From contig PCWO01000027.1 of NCBI GenBank assembly GCA_002796205.1, forward strand, positions 1 to 18,746: a stretch of DNA of 18,746 bases, read 5' to 3'. The stretch comes from Candidatus Liptonbacteria bacterium CG11_big_fil_rev_8_21_14_0_20_35_14. GTDB taxonomy: Bacteria; Patescibacteriota; Minisyncoccia; UBA6257; XYB1-36-10. Numbering within the stretch: the stretch's first letter is position 1; every line of letters starts with the position of its first letter. Below the pieces are notes generated by a model, which was not told the DNA's origin, made no database searches, and was given only the letters and a program-made list of their open reading frames with translations. This document shows positions 12,858 to 18,746 of the stretch, piece by piece. The translations under genes and the position numbers were made by a program.

Positions 12858-13940
12858 TTAAAGCTGATTTACTACGGCTTCTAAAGGTCTTTGTTTATAA
12901 TTTCGACAGAATACGGTTTCTGTAGTATTAATAGATCCAAGTTCGAAAAATTTATTACTAGCCCATCCACCACCACAAAAAGAGAAGTATTCACAATCCA
13001 TGGCACATTTTTTAATGCCATTCACATAATCATCGACATAAGAAATATTATTCATTCTATTAATAATGGAGAGTAAAGATTCATTATTTATGTTGCCGAC
13101 AATAAAATCGTCGTATTGTGGTGCCTTAGCTCCTAAAAATTCAGGAGAAAGCAAGACTATGTCGCCATTATAAGTAATGGAAGGATATATACTGTATTGT
13201 AAATTAACTGGCTCTTTATCTTCTTCAGTAGATAATAATTCTATACGTGATAGAATTTGGCTAAATTCGCGCACTTCTATAACTGGATTAGCTTTCCAGA
13301 AATCAAATAGATCGCTCCAAAAATTTGTTACCATATTATTATCACATATTTCCCGCTTATTTACATTTTCTTTTTCTTCAATATTAAAACCGACACTAGA
13401 GCATTTTAACATACAAAAGAATTCGTATATTTCTTTAGCTCTAGTTAATGACTCCTTGCTAACTACTGCAATTACCGTGAAGTTAATATTATTGTCTTTT
13501 AAATATTGAATACCTTTGATAATACGAGCATATGTTTCTTGTCCTTTTTTATCAATGCGATTTTTATTTGCCCATATTGGCCCATCAATACTTATTCCGA
13601 CATTAAAATTATGTGAGATAAAAAATTCACACCAATTTTCATTTATAAGAGTTCCGTTTGTTTGAATGGTGTGATCAAGAATACCTGTATTCTTGAGTTT
13701 TTTAAATGGCTCTATTAGAAGTGAGAAGTGTTTTATGCCACAAGCTAGTGGTTCACCTCCATGCCAAAGCAATGTTATATCTTTATTATAATCAGAAATA
13801 GATTCAGAAATTTTTTGAGTTACGACTGGATTCATCCTCATATTTTTATGTCTATCAGGTAAATAACAATATAGACAGTCAATATTACAAAATGATGTCG
13901 GTTGCAACACTATTGTATCGAGTACAAAATTTATATCCAT
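12858..13940 (-). CDS. Radical SAM/SPASM enzyme of the cyclophane-forming (GrrM/XyeB-like) type
   Basis: The ATG at 13940 is chosen because AGGAGG stands nine bases upstream (360 aa); a TTG three codons earlier overlaps that site. The radical SAM motif CNIDCLYC is at 18-25, followed by WHGGEPLACG and, later, TIQTNGTL and GISIDGP, typical of SPASM-family maturases. The C-terminal set C-x3-C-x5-CGGG-x4-NKFFE...TETVFCRNYKQ closely resembles the ending of GrrM/OscB-type cyclophane synthases. Such enzymes bond an aromatic ring carbon to the beta carbon of a residue two positions away. The adjacent 55-aa peptide with three FN-x motifs is the evident substrate. No recognition domain is seen, so the leader is probably bound by the enzyme itself. 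Driven by module G. Confidence 0.86.
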   Translation of the reverse strand: MDINFVLDTIVLQPTSFCNIDCLYCYLPDRHKNMRMNPVVTQKISESISDYNKDITLLWHGGEPLACGIKHFSLLIEPFKKLKNTGILDHTIQTNGTLINENWCEFFISHNFNVGISIDGPIWANKNRIDKKGQETYARIIKGIQYLKDNNINFTVIAVVSKESLTRAKEIYEFFCMLKCSSVGFNIEEKENVNKREICDNNMVTNFWSDLFDFWKANPVIEVREFSQILSRIELLSTEEDKEPVNLQYSIYPSITYNGDIVLLSPEFLGAKAPQYDDFIVGNINNESLLSIINRMNNISYVDDYVNGIKKCAMDCEYFSFCGGGWASNKFFELGSINTTETVFCRNYKQRPLEAVVNQL

Positions 13941-13998
13941 ATAAATCAACCTCCTTTTACTATATATTAATATATATAATAGATTTTATTCATTGGCG

Positions 13999-14093
13999 TC
14001 AAAGTACTTATGGGTTAATTATAACACATTTAAGCCAAAAATGCAAAACCCCATATTTTAGAGGGGTTGGGGAGTATTTTTAGCTTGTGTGGA
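13999..14093 (-). promoter_or_regulatory. Hairpin-promoter module G
   Basis: Hairpin AACCCC/GGGGTT, -35 TTGCAT (14041-14046), a 17-nt spacer, TATAAT (14018-14023) preceded by TGT, and the leader TTAACCCATAAGTACTTTGA. Bases 13999-14072 are identical to 18589-18662 (74 of 74). Similarity continues weakly beyond the hairpin through a TTTTTAGCT...GTGTGGA stretch. It drives the cyclophane-type radical SAM unit. Confidence 0.85.
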
Positions 14094-14109
14094 AAAGGTT
14101 TGCGTGTAT

Positions 14110-14136
14110 AAAAAAAGCGGAAGTAAAAACTTCCGC
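14110..14136 (-). terminator. Terminator of the Hsp70-like gene
   Basis: A perfect 8-bp GC-rich stem (GCGGAAGT/ACTTCCGC, 14117-14124 with 14129-14136) and seven T on the minus strand, directly after the stop at 14143. Confidence 0.88.
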
Positions 14137-14142
14137 ATGCTT

Positions 14143-15402
14143 TTATTTTTTAAAATCTAAATAAAGAGAACTTAAAGCTAACCCATTAGAAACATTAACA
14201 AATCCTGAGCCCTGTCTTTTAATTTTATTAAACCCAAATCTTTTTTTAAAAATCTCTTGAATTTGAGTTAGGTGAGATGATCCACCAGTTAAAAAAACTG
14301 AATCAATATTTTCATTTGATAGACTAACAGATTTTAATAAATTTGATATTGCTTCATCTATGTCCGCTAATTCATCTTCAATAATTAAATCCAACTCATT
14401 ACTTTTTATTCTTTCTTCAATAGAAAAGAAATCACTCGTAAATAATATTTTTGAATTATCTTCTTGCGATAAATTACACTTAGCTTTATCTATTGACTGG
14501 AATAAGCCAAAACCTAATTGATTATCAATAACTTGTTTAAATCTTACTATTGCATCTTTATTATTACAAGTCATTAACAACCTATTTATAAGTCCTTTAT
14601 CTTGAGGATTATCTAAAAAAGGAAGTTTATGCCATTCTCTTAAATGCCATAATAAAGCAGTTGGGACATCCATAACTTTACCACTAGTTGATTCGTATTT
14701 AGCACCCAATCCAAAGTGTTTAGCAATTTTTTCCCACATAATGGAAGAATTAAAGAAGTCGCCTGCTATATTAATTCCGGAAGTGCCTATAATATCTTCT
14801 TTACGATCTTTTTTCTTAATATTTTCTTTTGATAACTTCATTATGGTAAAATCAGAAGTTCCGCCACCAAAATCTCCGACTAAAACTAATTCTTCACTTT
14901 CCAAATTAAATTCATAGTCAAGAGCTGCTGCTATTGGTTCAATTTGAATGGCTATTTTTTTAAATCCACTTAATTTAGCTGAATTTATTAATCTTTCTTC
15001 TGCAATTAAATCTCTCTCTGCGTCATCTGAAAACTGTGCTGGACGACCAAGAACTACGCTATCTATTTCTTTATCTAAAAAACACTCCATATTTTCTTTA
15101 AGATCTTTCATTATAATGGATATTAAATCTTCTAATGAAAAATGATAATCTCCTATTCTAGTTTTATCAAATAAAGGATCTGATAAAAAATTTTTAAATG
15201 ATTGAATTAATCTACCTTTATATTTTTCATTTATGCATTTTTCTATTGCTTCATTACCGATAAAAATTCCTCCAGTTTTAGGAAAAAATATTAAAGAAGG
15301 CATTATATAATTTTCATTTAAAAAAACTCCTGATTCATTAATTACTGATATAGCTGAATTACTTGTTCCAAAATCTAAACCACAATAAATACTATCATTC
15401 AT
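14143..15402 (-). CDS. Hsp70-like ATPase lacking a substrate-binding domain (YegD-like)
   Basis: A 419-residue protein made up of the actin/Hsp70 nucleotide-binding fold only. Phosphate loop 1 is LDFGTSNS (9-16), phosphate loop 2 is GDFGGGTSD (176-184), and the adenosine loop is LTGGSSHLTQ (371-380). There is no peptide-binding beta-sandwich or lid, so it is not DnaK; length and layout fit the YegD-type putative chaperones. ATP binding and hydrolysis are expected; the client is unknown. The ribosome site AAGGAAG supports the start. It is a single-gene unit with its own promoter and terminator and without the hairpin-promoter module, so it may be a neighbour and not part of the peptide system. 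Confidence 0.85.
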   Translation of the reverse strand: MNDSIYCGLDFGTSNSAISVINESGVFLNENYIMPSLIFFPKTGGIFIGNEAIEKCINEKYKGRLIQSFKNFLSDPLFDKTRIGDYHFSLEDLISIIMKDLKENMECFLDKEIDSVVLGRPAQFSDDAERDLIAEERLINSAKLSGFKKIAIQIEPIAAALDYEFNLESEELVLVGDFGGGTSDFTIMKLSKENIKKKDRKEDIIGTSGINIAGDFFNSSIMWEKIAKHFGLGAKYESTSGKVMDVPTALLWHLREWHKLPFLDNPQDKGLINRLLMTCNNKDAIVRFKQVIDNQLGFGLFQSIDKAKCNLSQEDNSKILFTSDFFSIEERIKSNELDLIIEDELADIDEAISNLLKSVSLSNENIDSVFLTGGSSHLTQIQEIFKKRFGFNKIKRQGSGFVNVSNGLALSSLYLDFKK

Positions 15403-15451
15403 AGTTAATAACTTCCTTTCTATTTAAATAAAATTTTAAGAATCTTTTTAG

Positions 15452-15479
15452 AGAATAACATATAATTAATATTAGTCAA
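15452..15479 (-). promoter_or_regulatory. Promoter of the Hsp70-like gene
   Basis: TTGACT (15474-15479), a 16-nt spacer and TATTCT (15452-15457) preceded by TGT. Unrelated to the module promoters. Confidence 0.55.
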
Positions 15480-15563
15480 TATATATTGGGGCGAGTTCAA
15501 GAAACTAATGTAAGATAATATATTATAATTGCGTAATTATCTATTTTTTATTAAAATAAAATT

Positions 15564-16043
15564 ATGGAAAATATAAAAATTAAAGTTTCTGTGTTAGTAA
15601 ATAATAATAAAGATGAGGTTTTATTAATAAAAGAAAAAATATCAAAAAAGCCTTTACCTTTATGGAATATTATAAAGGGTACTTATGGAGATAATGGGAG
15701 CGAGACCTTAATAGAAGCCGCGAAAAGAGAATGCTTAGAAGAAGCTGGAATTGAGGTTGATATAAAAAATTTAATTAATATATCCTTAGTTAATAGTGAA
15801 GAAGATATAAAAATTCAGTTTAATTTTTTAGGAGTTATTAAAGGAGAAAAAATAACTTTAGCCCCTATTAATGATCAGATATCTAGACTAGAAAATATCA
15901 CGGATATAAAATGGTTTAGTAAGGAAGAAATAAAAAACATGTCTAAAGAAAGTTTTATATCTAATAGAACATTTGAAGTCTTAAATAGTTGGATAAAAGG
16001 TGAAAAAAATTCTCTTGATTTGATTAAAGTAATAAAAGAATAA
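15564..16043 (+). CDS. Nudix hydrolase
   Basis: A 159-residue single Nudix domain. The box reads KGTYGDNGSETLIEAAK then RECLEEAGIEV (about 38-65): the core REUxEExGU is intact, while the first Gly spacing differs from the standard Gx5E. Nudix enzymes hydrolyse nucleoside diphosphates linked to another group, and need Mg bound by the Glu residues of RExxEE. No Shine-Dalgarno site precedes the ATG. The gene is alone on the plus strand, divergent from the Hsp70-like gene, and shares a terminator with the methyltransferase. Substrate unknown; no clear link to the peptide units. Confidence 0.85.
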   Translation: MENIKIKVSVLVNNNKDEVLLIKEKISKKPLPLWNIIKGTYGDNGSETLIEAAKRECLEEAGIEVDIKNLINISLVNSEEDIKIQFNFLGVIKGEKITLAPINDQISRLENITDIKWFSKEEIKNMSKESFISNRTFEVLNSWIKGEKNSLDLIKVIKE

Positions 16044-16074
16044 AAAAGAGTTAAATTATAAATTTAACTCTTTT
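16044..16074. terminator. Shared bidirectional terminator overlapping a stop codon
   Basis: A perfect 14-bp stem (16044-16057 with 16061-16074, 3-nt loop) flanked by A- and T-runs. It begins at the Nudix stop, and its far arm includes part of the methyltransferase stop codon. Confidence 0.83.
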
Positions 16075-16894
16075 ATTTATTATTAAATTCTACTATTAAA
16101 GAATGGAAGTATAAATTATTGTTTTCGTCCATTTTAAATTTATATTTAGGAAACTTTTTTCTTATCCAATTTATATTTTTTTCAGTTTGACCTCCTTTTC
16201 TAATATTATTTTTATATGATTTAATAATTTTAGAACTCATATTAATATTAGATGCGAATTTAAATAAACTTAATGAGTTGTTATATGATATATCCACTCC
16301 TAAAAAATCAAAAAGGAGAATAATTAATTTAGAATCTTTGTGTGTAAAATTTTTTGAATTTTTTATTATTTTTTCAATTATAATTCTACCATCTTCTCCC
16401 CCATAATCATGAGTATTTCCGGCTACTTCCATAGGCATTTGTGGCGGATTAGATACTATAAAATCAAATTTTAAATTTTGATTAAAAAAAGAAAAAATAT
16501 TACTAACATGCCAATTAATTTTTTGAATATCTTTTAAATAAGCTGATTGAGCGTGTTTTATAATTTCAGGATCTATATCTACACCATAAACATCTTTTGC
16601 CCCTAAAAATTTTGAATAATTAGCAATAAAACCAGTTTCTCCAGTTCCTATATCTAGTACTGACTTATTTTTTAGATCACACAGTAAAAGATAATCAGAT
16701 AATAAAAGTCCACTCTTGGGTATATAACCATCTTTTTTTACTTCTATAAATATATCCGATTCGATAATATGAATAAATTGTTTATCTTCTTGATTACATA
16801 AGTAAATATTATTATATAAATGCTTCATTTTTAAGAATGTAAAACCTTTTTTCTTCTTCATTAATATATCTGGTTGCATTAATATATTTTGCAT
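16073..16894 (-). CDS. Class I SAM-dependent methyltransferase (NPPQ type)
   Basis: A 273-residue protein. Motif I VLDIGTGETG is at 79-88, an acidic motif II DVYGVDID at 101-108, and the catalytic SNPPQMP at 148-154. NPPx motifs are typical of enzymes that methylate an amide or amino nitrogen, such as the PrmC and N6-adenine types; here it is NPPQ. The start at 16894 has AAAGGA 11 bases upstream, but it makes an 83-nt overlap with the kinase-like gene; a start at 16828 would reduce that overlap but lacks a close ribosome site. It is the last gene of the sulfotransferase / kinase-like / methyltransferase unit, which looks like a tailoring pathway for one small molecule or peptide. Target unknown. 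Confidence 0.82.
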   Translation of the reverse strand: MQNILMQPDILMKKKKGFTFLKMKHLYNNIYLCNQEDKQFIHIIESDIFIEVKKDGYIPKSGLLLSDYLLLCDLKNKSVLDIGTGETGFIANYSKFLGAKDVYGVDIDPEIIKHAQSAYLKDIQKINWHVSNIFSFFNQNLKFDFIVSNPPQMPMEVAGNTHDYGGEDGRIIIEKIIKNSKNFTHKDSKLIILLFDFLGVDISYNNSLSLFKFASNINMSSKIIKSYKNNIRKGGQTEKNINWIRKKFPKYKFKMDENNNLYFHSLIVEFNNK

Positions 16895-17666
16895 AATAAA
16901 TTAATCCTTTCTGCTTACAAATATTATCTATTGTTATTGCTGGATATTTTATTGAACCATTTAAAGTAAACGGGGTCATAGCCCTAGCCATAGTCATTTC
17001 AATTTCTCTGATTTCATCTAGTGAGTAATATTCCTTATCGCCAAAAAAATAATATAGTAAAATTTTTTTTCTTTTTGACTCTATATTATTTTTTCTAATT
17101 AAACCGTTAATACTTTTCAAAATAAAATCTTGAAATAAGTAATCTTGTTCATCTTTAAATAAAAAACAAGAGAATTCTTCTAACGCATAATTATATAAAA
17201 ATCTGATAAATCTTTCTGGCAAAACAGATTTCTCTATAAATGTTTTTCTTTCAAAATCAAACAGCCATAAATAATTATTTTCTTTATCTATTACCATATT
17301 CCTAGGAGCAAGATCTCCCCATAAAAAACCAATTTCTCTTAAAGTAATAAATAGATTTTTAAATATATTTATAAAAAATAAACGACTATCAACATCTTTA
17401 GTAGATTTTAAAGCAATTTCACAATTAATTCCTGAACAAAATTCAGTTTTTAAAATTAAGTTTTCTTCATCCCATTCAATTAAATTGGCTATTTTTATTA
17501 TTATTTTCTCATTTAATACTTGAGAATTATTAAAATTAATTCTAACTTTATTAATATTAATAAATTCATTTATACATGTCTTCTTAATAACTATTAATTT
17601 ATTATTAGAATCTTTTTTAATTTTAATCTTACTAGAATCAAAAGATAATACTTTCGGTATATTCAT
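16812..17666 (-). CDS. Protein-kinase-fold phosphotransferase, atypical
   Basis: A 284-residue protein of the protein-kinase-like fold. The catalytic loop reads WGDLAPRNMVID (116-127), with Asp118 and Asn123 as catalytic and metal residues; the usual HxD start is replaced by WGD. The metal-binding DFG is DFE (137-139). The N-terminal lobe is poorly conserved and a glycine-rich loop is not obvious. The change from His is shared with several small-molecule kinase groups, so a small-molecule, sugar or antibiotic kinase is as likely as a protein kinase. A good ribosome site (AAGGAGG) sets the start, 12 nt after the sulfotransferase stop. The C-terminus overlaps the methyltransferase. Some activity is likely, since both Asp residues are kept. 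Confidence 0.68.
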   Translation of the reverse strand: MNIPKVLSFDSSKIKIKKDSNNKLIVIKKTCINEFININKVRINFNNSQVLNEKIIIKIANLIEWDEENLILKTEFCSGINCEIALKSTKDVDSRLFFINIFKNLFITLREIGFLWGDLAPRNMVIDKENNYLWLFDFERKTFIEKSVLPERFIRFLYNYALEEFSCFLFKDEQDYLFQDFILKSINGLIRKNNIESKRKKILLYYFFGDKEYYSLDEIREIEMTMARAMTPFTLNGSIKYPAITIDNICKQKGLIYYAKYINATRYINEEEKRFYILKNEAFI

Positions 17667-17678
17667 TTGTATGCCTCC

Positions 17679-18560
17679 TTAAAAAATGTAACCAAATTGC
17701 TGATATAAATTATATAAATTACTAATTTCTATCATTTTCTTTTCTTCTTTAGATAATTCATATTTCCAGCTATTATCTTCTTTTATATGGTCTTCATTAT
17801 TTCTTATCATTCTATTACCAAATAATATATGCCCTTTGTTTGAATTAAATTTCAACATATTATCTTCAAAATTTACTCCGATAAAAGAGCAAATTAACTT
17901 AATGGTATCAAAACTATTTTGACATAAATCTTCATATCTTATAGGTAATACGTTTTTTCTTTTTATTAATTTTATTGCCCTATTAGAAAATCTTTCTAAT
18001 ATTGGAATTTTAAATTCTATATTTCTTGGTACAGATTTTCTTATACCTGAATTTTTCATAGAATTAAGAATTCCTCTAGGATCTCTAAATAATAATAAGA
18101 TTAACCAGTCCATATCAATTAATACCTCAGCAAAGTTTATATATTTAGTATTATCAACCGTAACTTCTTTACCGGTTTTATATCTAAATAAATCAGATAA
18201 TTCATTTAAACCCTTACAAGATAATAATATTTTTTCATTTAAATTATCTAATTTTTTAATATTATTAGATTTTAAGCTTAGTGGATGAGGTATTTTATTT
18301 GGTTCTTCTATGAGTTCTATTATTTGACATGCTTCTAATAATGCTAATATATTAGACGATTTTATTGCTTTTTTATAAACATCATTTAAGAATTCACAAT
18401 TATAATTTCCGCAAGAGCATATAACATTAGATGGATTTAATTTATGCCAATAAGGCGATTCTCCTAAATGTTCTACATTTGAATTGTTATTCAAAATTAA
18501 TCCTAAAAGAGTTGAGCCTGATCTTGGCATTGAGCATATATACACATTTTTATTAACCAT
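17679..18560 (-). CDS. PAPS-dependent sulfotransferase
   Basis: A 293-residue protein with both hallmarks of the family. The 5'-phosphosulfate loop is SMPRSGSTLL (10-19) and the 3'-phosphate site is LFRDPRGILNSM (157-168), together binding 3'-phosphoadenosine-5'-phosphosulfate. Later Arg-Tyr-Glu-Asp-Leu (RYEDL) is also typical. It transfers sulfate to a hydroxyl or amine of an unknown acceptor. An odd Cys cluster (CSCGNYNC, about 48-55) might bind a metal. The ribosome site is AAGGAAGGG. It is first in a three-gene unit driven by module H, with a kinase-like protein and a methyltransferase. A sulfated, phosphorylated and methylated product is a coherent reading, but no peptide gene is found in this unit. 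The PAPS-synthesising genes are not in the window. Confidence 0.87.
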   Translation of the reverse strand: MVNKNVYICSMPRSGSTLLGLILNNNSNVEHLGESPYWHKLNPSNVICSCGNYNCEFLNDVYKKAIKSSNILALLEACQIIELIEEPNKIPHPLSLKSNNIKKLDNLNEKILLSCKGLNELSDLFRYKTGKEVTVDNTKYINFAEVLIDMDWLILLLFRDPRGILNSMKNSGIRKSVPRNIEFKIPILERFSNRAIKLIKRKNVLPIRYEDLCQNSFDTIKLICSFIGVNFEDNMLKFNSNKGHILFGNRMIRNNEDHIKEDNSWKYELSKEEKKMIEISNLYNLYQQFGYIF

Positions 18561-18588
18561 TTTATAAACCCTTCCTTATATTTAATTT

Positions 18589-18681
18589 TCAAAGTACTTA
18601 TGGGTTAATTATAACACATTTAAGCCAAAAATGCAAAACCCCATATTTTAGAGGGGTTGGGGGATTTTTAGCTGGTGTGGA
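18589..18681 (-). promoter_or_regulatory. Hairpin-promoter module H
   Basis: Hairpin AACCCC/GGGGTT, -35 TTGCAT (18631-18636), a 17-nt spacer, TATAAT (18608-18613) preceded by TGT, and the leader TTAACCCATAAGTACTTTGA. The first 74 nt equal module G exactly. It drives the sulfotransferase unit. Beyond it (18682-18746) I see no supportable feature. Confidence 0.85.
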
Positions 18682-18746
18682 TAATGATAAAATAATATAT
18701 ATTAAGTTTTATAAAGTTTCTGGGCGATTATTAAAAAGATATATTG

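Noticed and set aside
13999..14093. Modules as integron attC sites
   Set aside because: The one-direction cassette layout is similar, but the core GTTRRRY / RYYYAAC pairs and the imperfect long palindrome of attC are absent. The conserved parts fit a hairpin plus promoter, and no integrase is seen.
16183..16200. A perfect AAAAGGAGG on the minus strand inside the methyltransferase gene
   Set aside because: It encodes the Arg-Lys-Gly-Gly residues of the enzyme, and no start codon follows at a suitable distance.
2471..18681. Module copies as a CRISPR array or insertion sequence
   Set aside because: Spacing is in kilobases with genes between, there is no spacer-repeat order, and no transposase or terminal inverted repeats are seen.
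18702..18746. A minus-strand frame open from the right edge to a TAA near 18702
   Set aside because: Only 14 codons are visible, with no supporting motif, so it cannot be told from chance.

Overview
The window is AT-rich, bacterial and uses the standard code. TGA ends the acetyltransferase at 8981-9568, and glycines are ordinary GGN codons. Small genes, leader-poor transcripts mixed with good Shine-Dalgarno sites, a Pro-Thr-rich linker protein and short single-domain enzymes suggest a Candidate Phyla Radiation (Patescibacteria) type genome. That assignment is an inference; a low-GC Firmicute is not excluded. No tRNA, rRNA, CRISPR array, transposase or integrase was seen.

The main content is an island of short minus-strand transcription units that look like peptide-modification (RiPP-type) cassettes. 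From right to left: a sulfotransferase / kinase-like / methyltransferase operon (18560-16073); a stand-alone Hsp70-like ATPase (15402-14143); a cyclophane-type radical SAM enzyme with a 55-aa precursor and a TraB/TIKI-like protein (13940-11736); a 25-aa peptide, S9 peptidase, GNAT acetyltransferase and 26-aa peptide (11539-8904); a radical SAM/SPASM enzyme with a 41-aa Cys-containing precursor (8703-7269); a 58-aa Cys-rich precursor with a radical SAM/SPASM-PqqD enzyme (6210-4554); a leaderless HExxH protein (4463-3912); a 194-aa protein of unknown function (3746-3162); and an M64-like secreted metallopeptidase with a Pro-Thr-rich protein (2423-240). Three plus-strand genes sit between these units: a GNAT, a HExxH protein and a Nudix hydrolase.

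Six minus-strand units start with copies of one regulatory module: a C-rich tract, a hairpin with a conserved CTAAAAT loop, and a sigma70-type promoter whose -35 (TTGCAT) lies in the hairpin's U-tract, exactly 17 nt from an extended -10 (TATAAT or TATATA). Two copies 4.6 kb apart are identical over 74 nt. A seventh copy keeps the hairpin but has a different promoter, which recurs at the left edge of the window. Three units also share a 5'-UTR stem-loop followed by the same Shine-Dalgarno block.

The inferred logic is that each unit pairs a short gene-encoded peptide with its own modifying enzyme, and the island also supplies several peptidases (M64, two small HExxH proteins, S9, TraB/TIKI-like) that could remove leaders or degrade products. 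The five short peptide genes (7269-7394, 8904-8984, 11462-11539, 12659-12826, 6034-6210) are small enough to be missed by standard gene calling and are the core of the interpretation.
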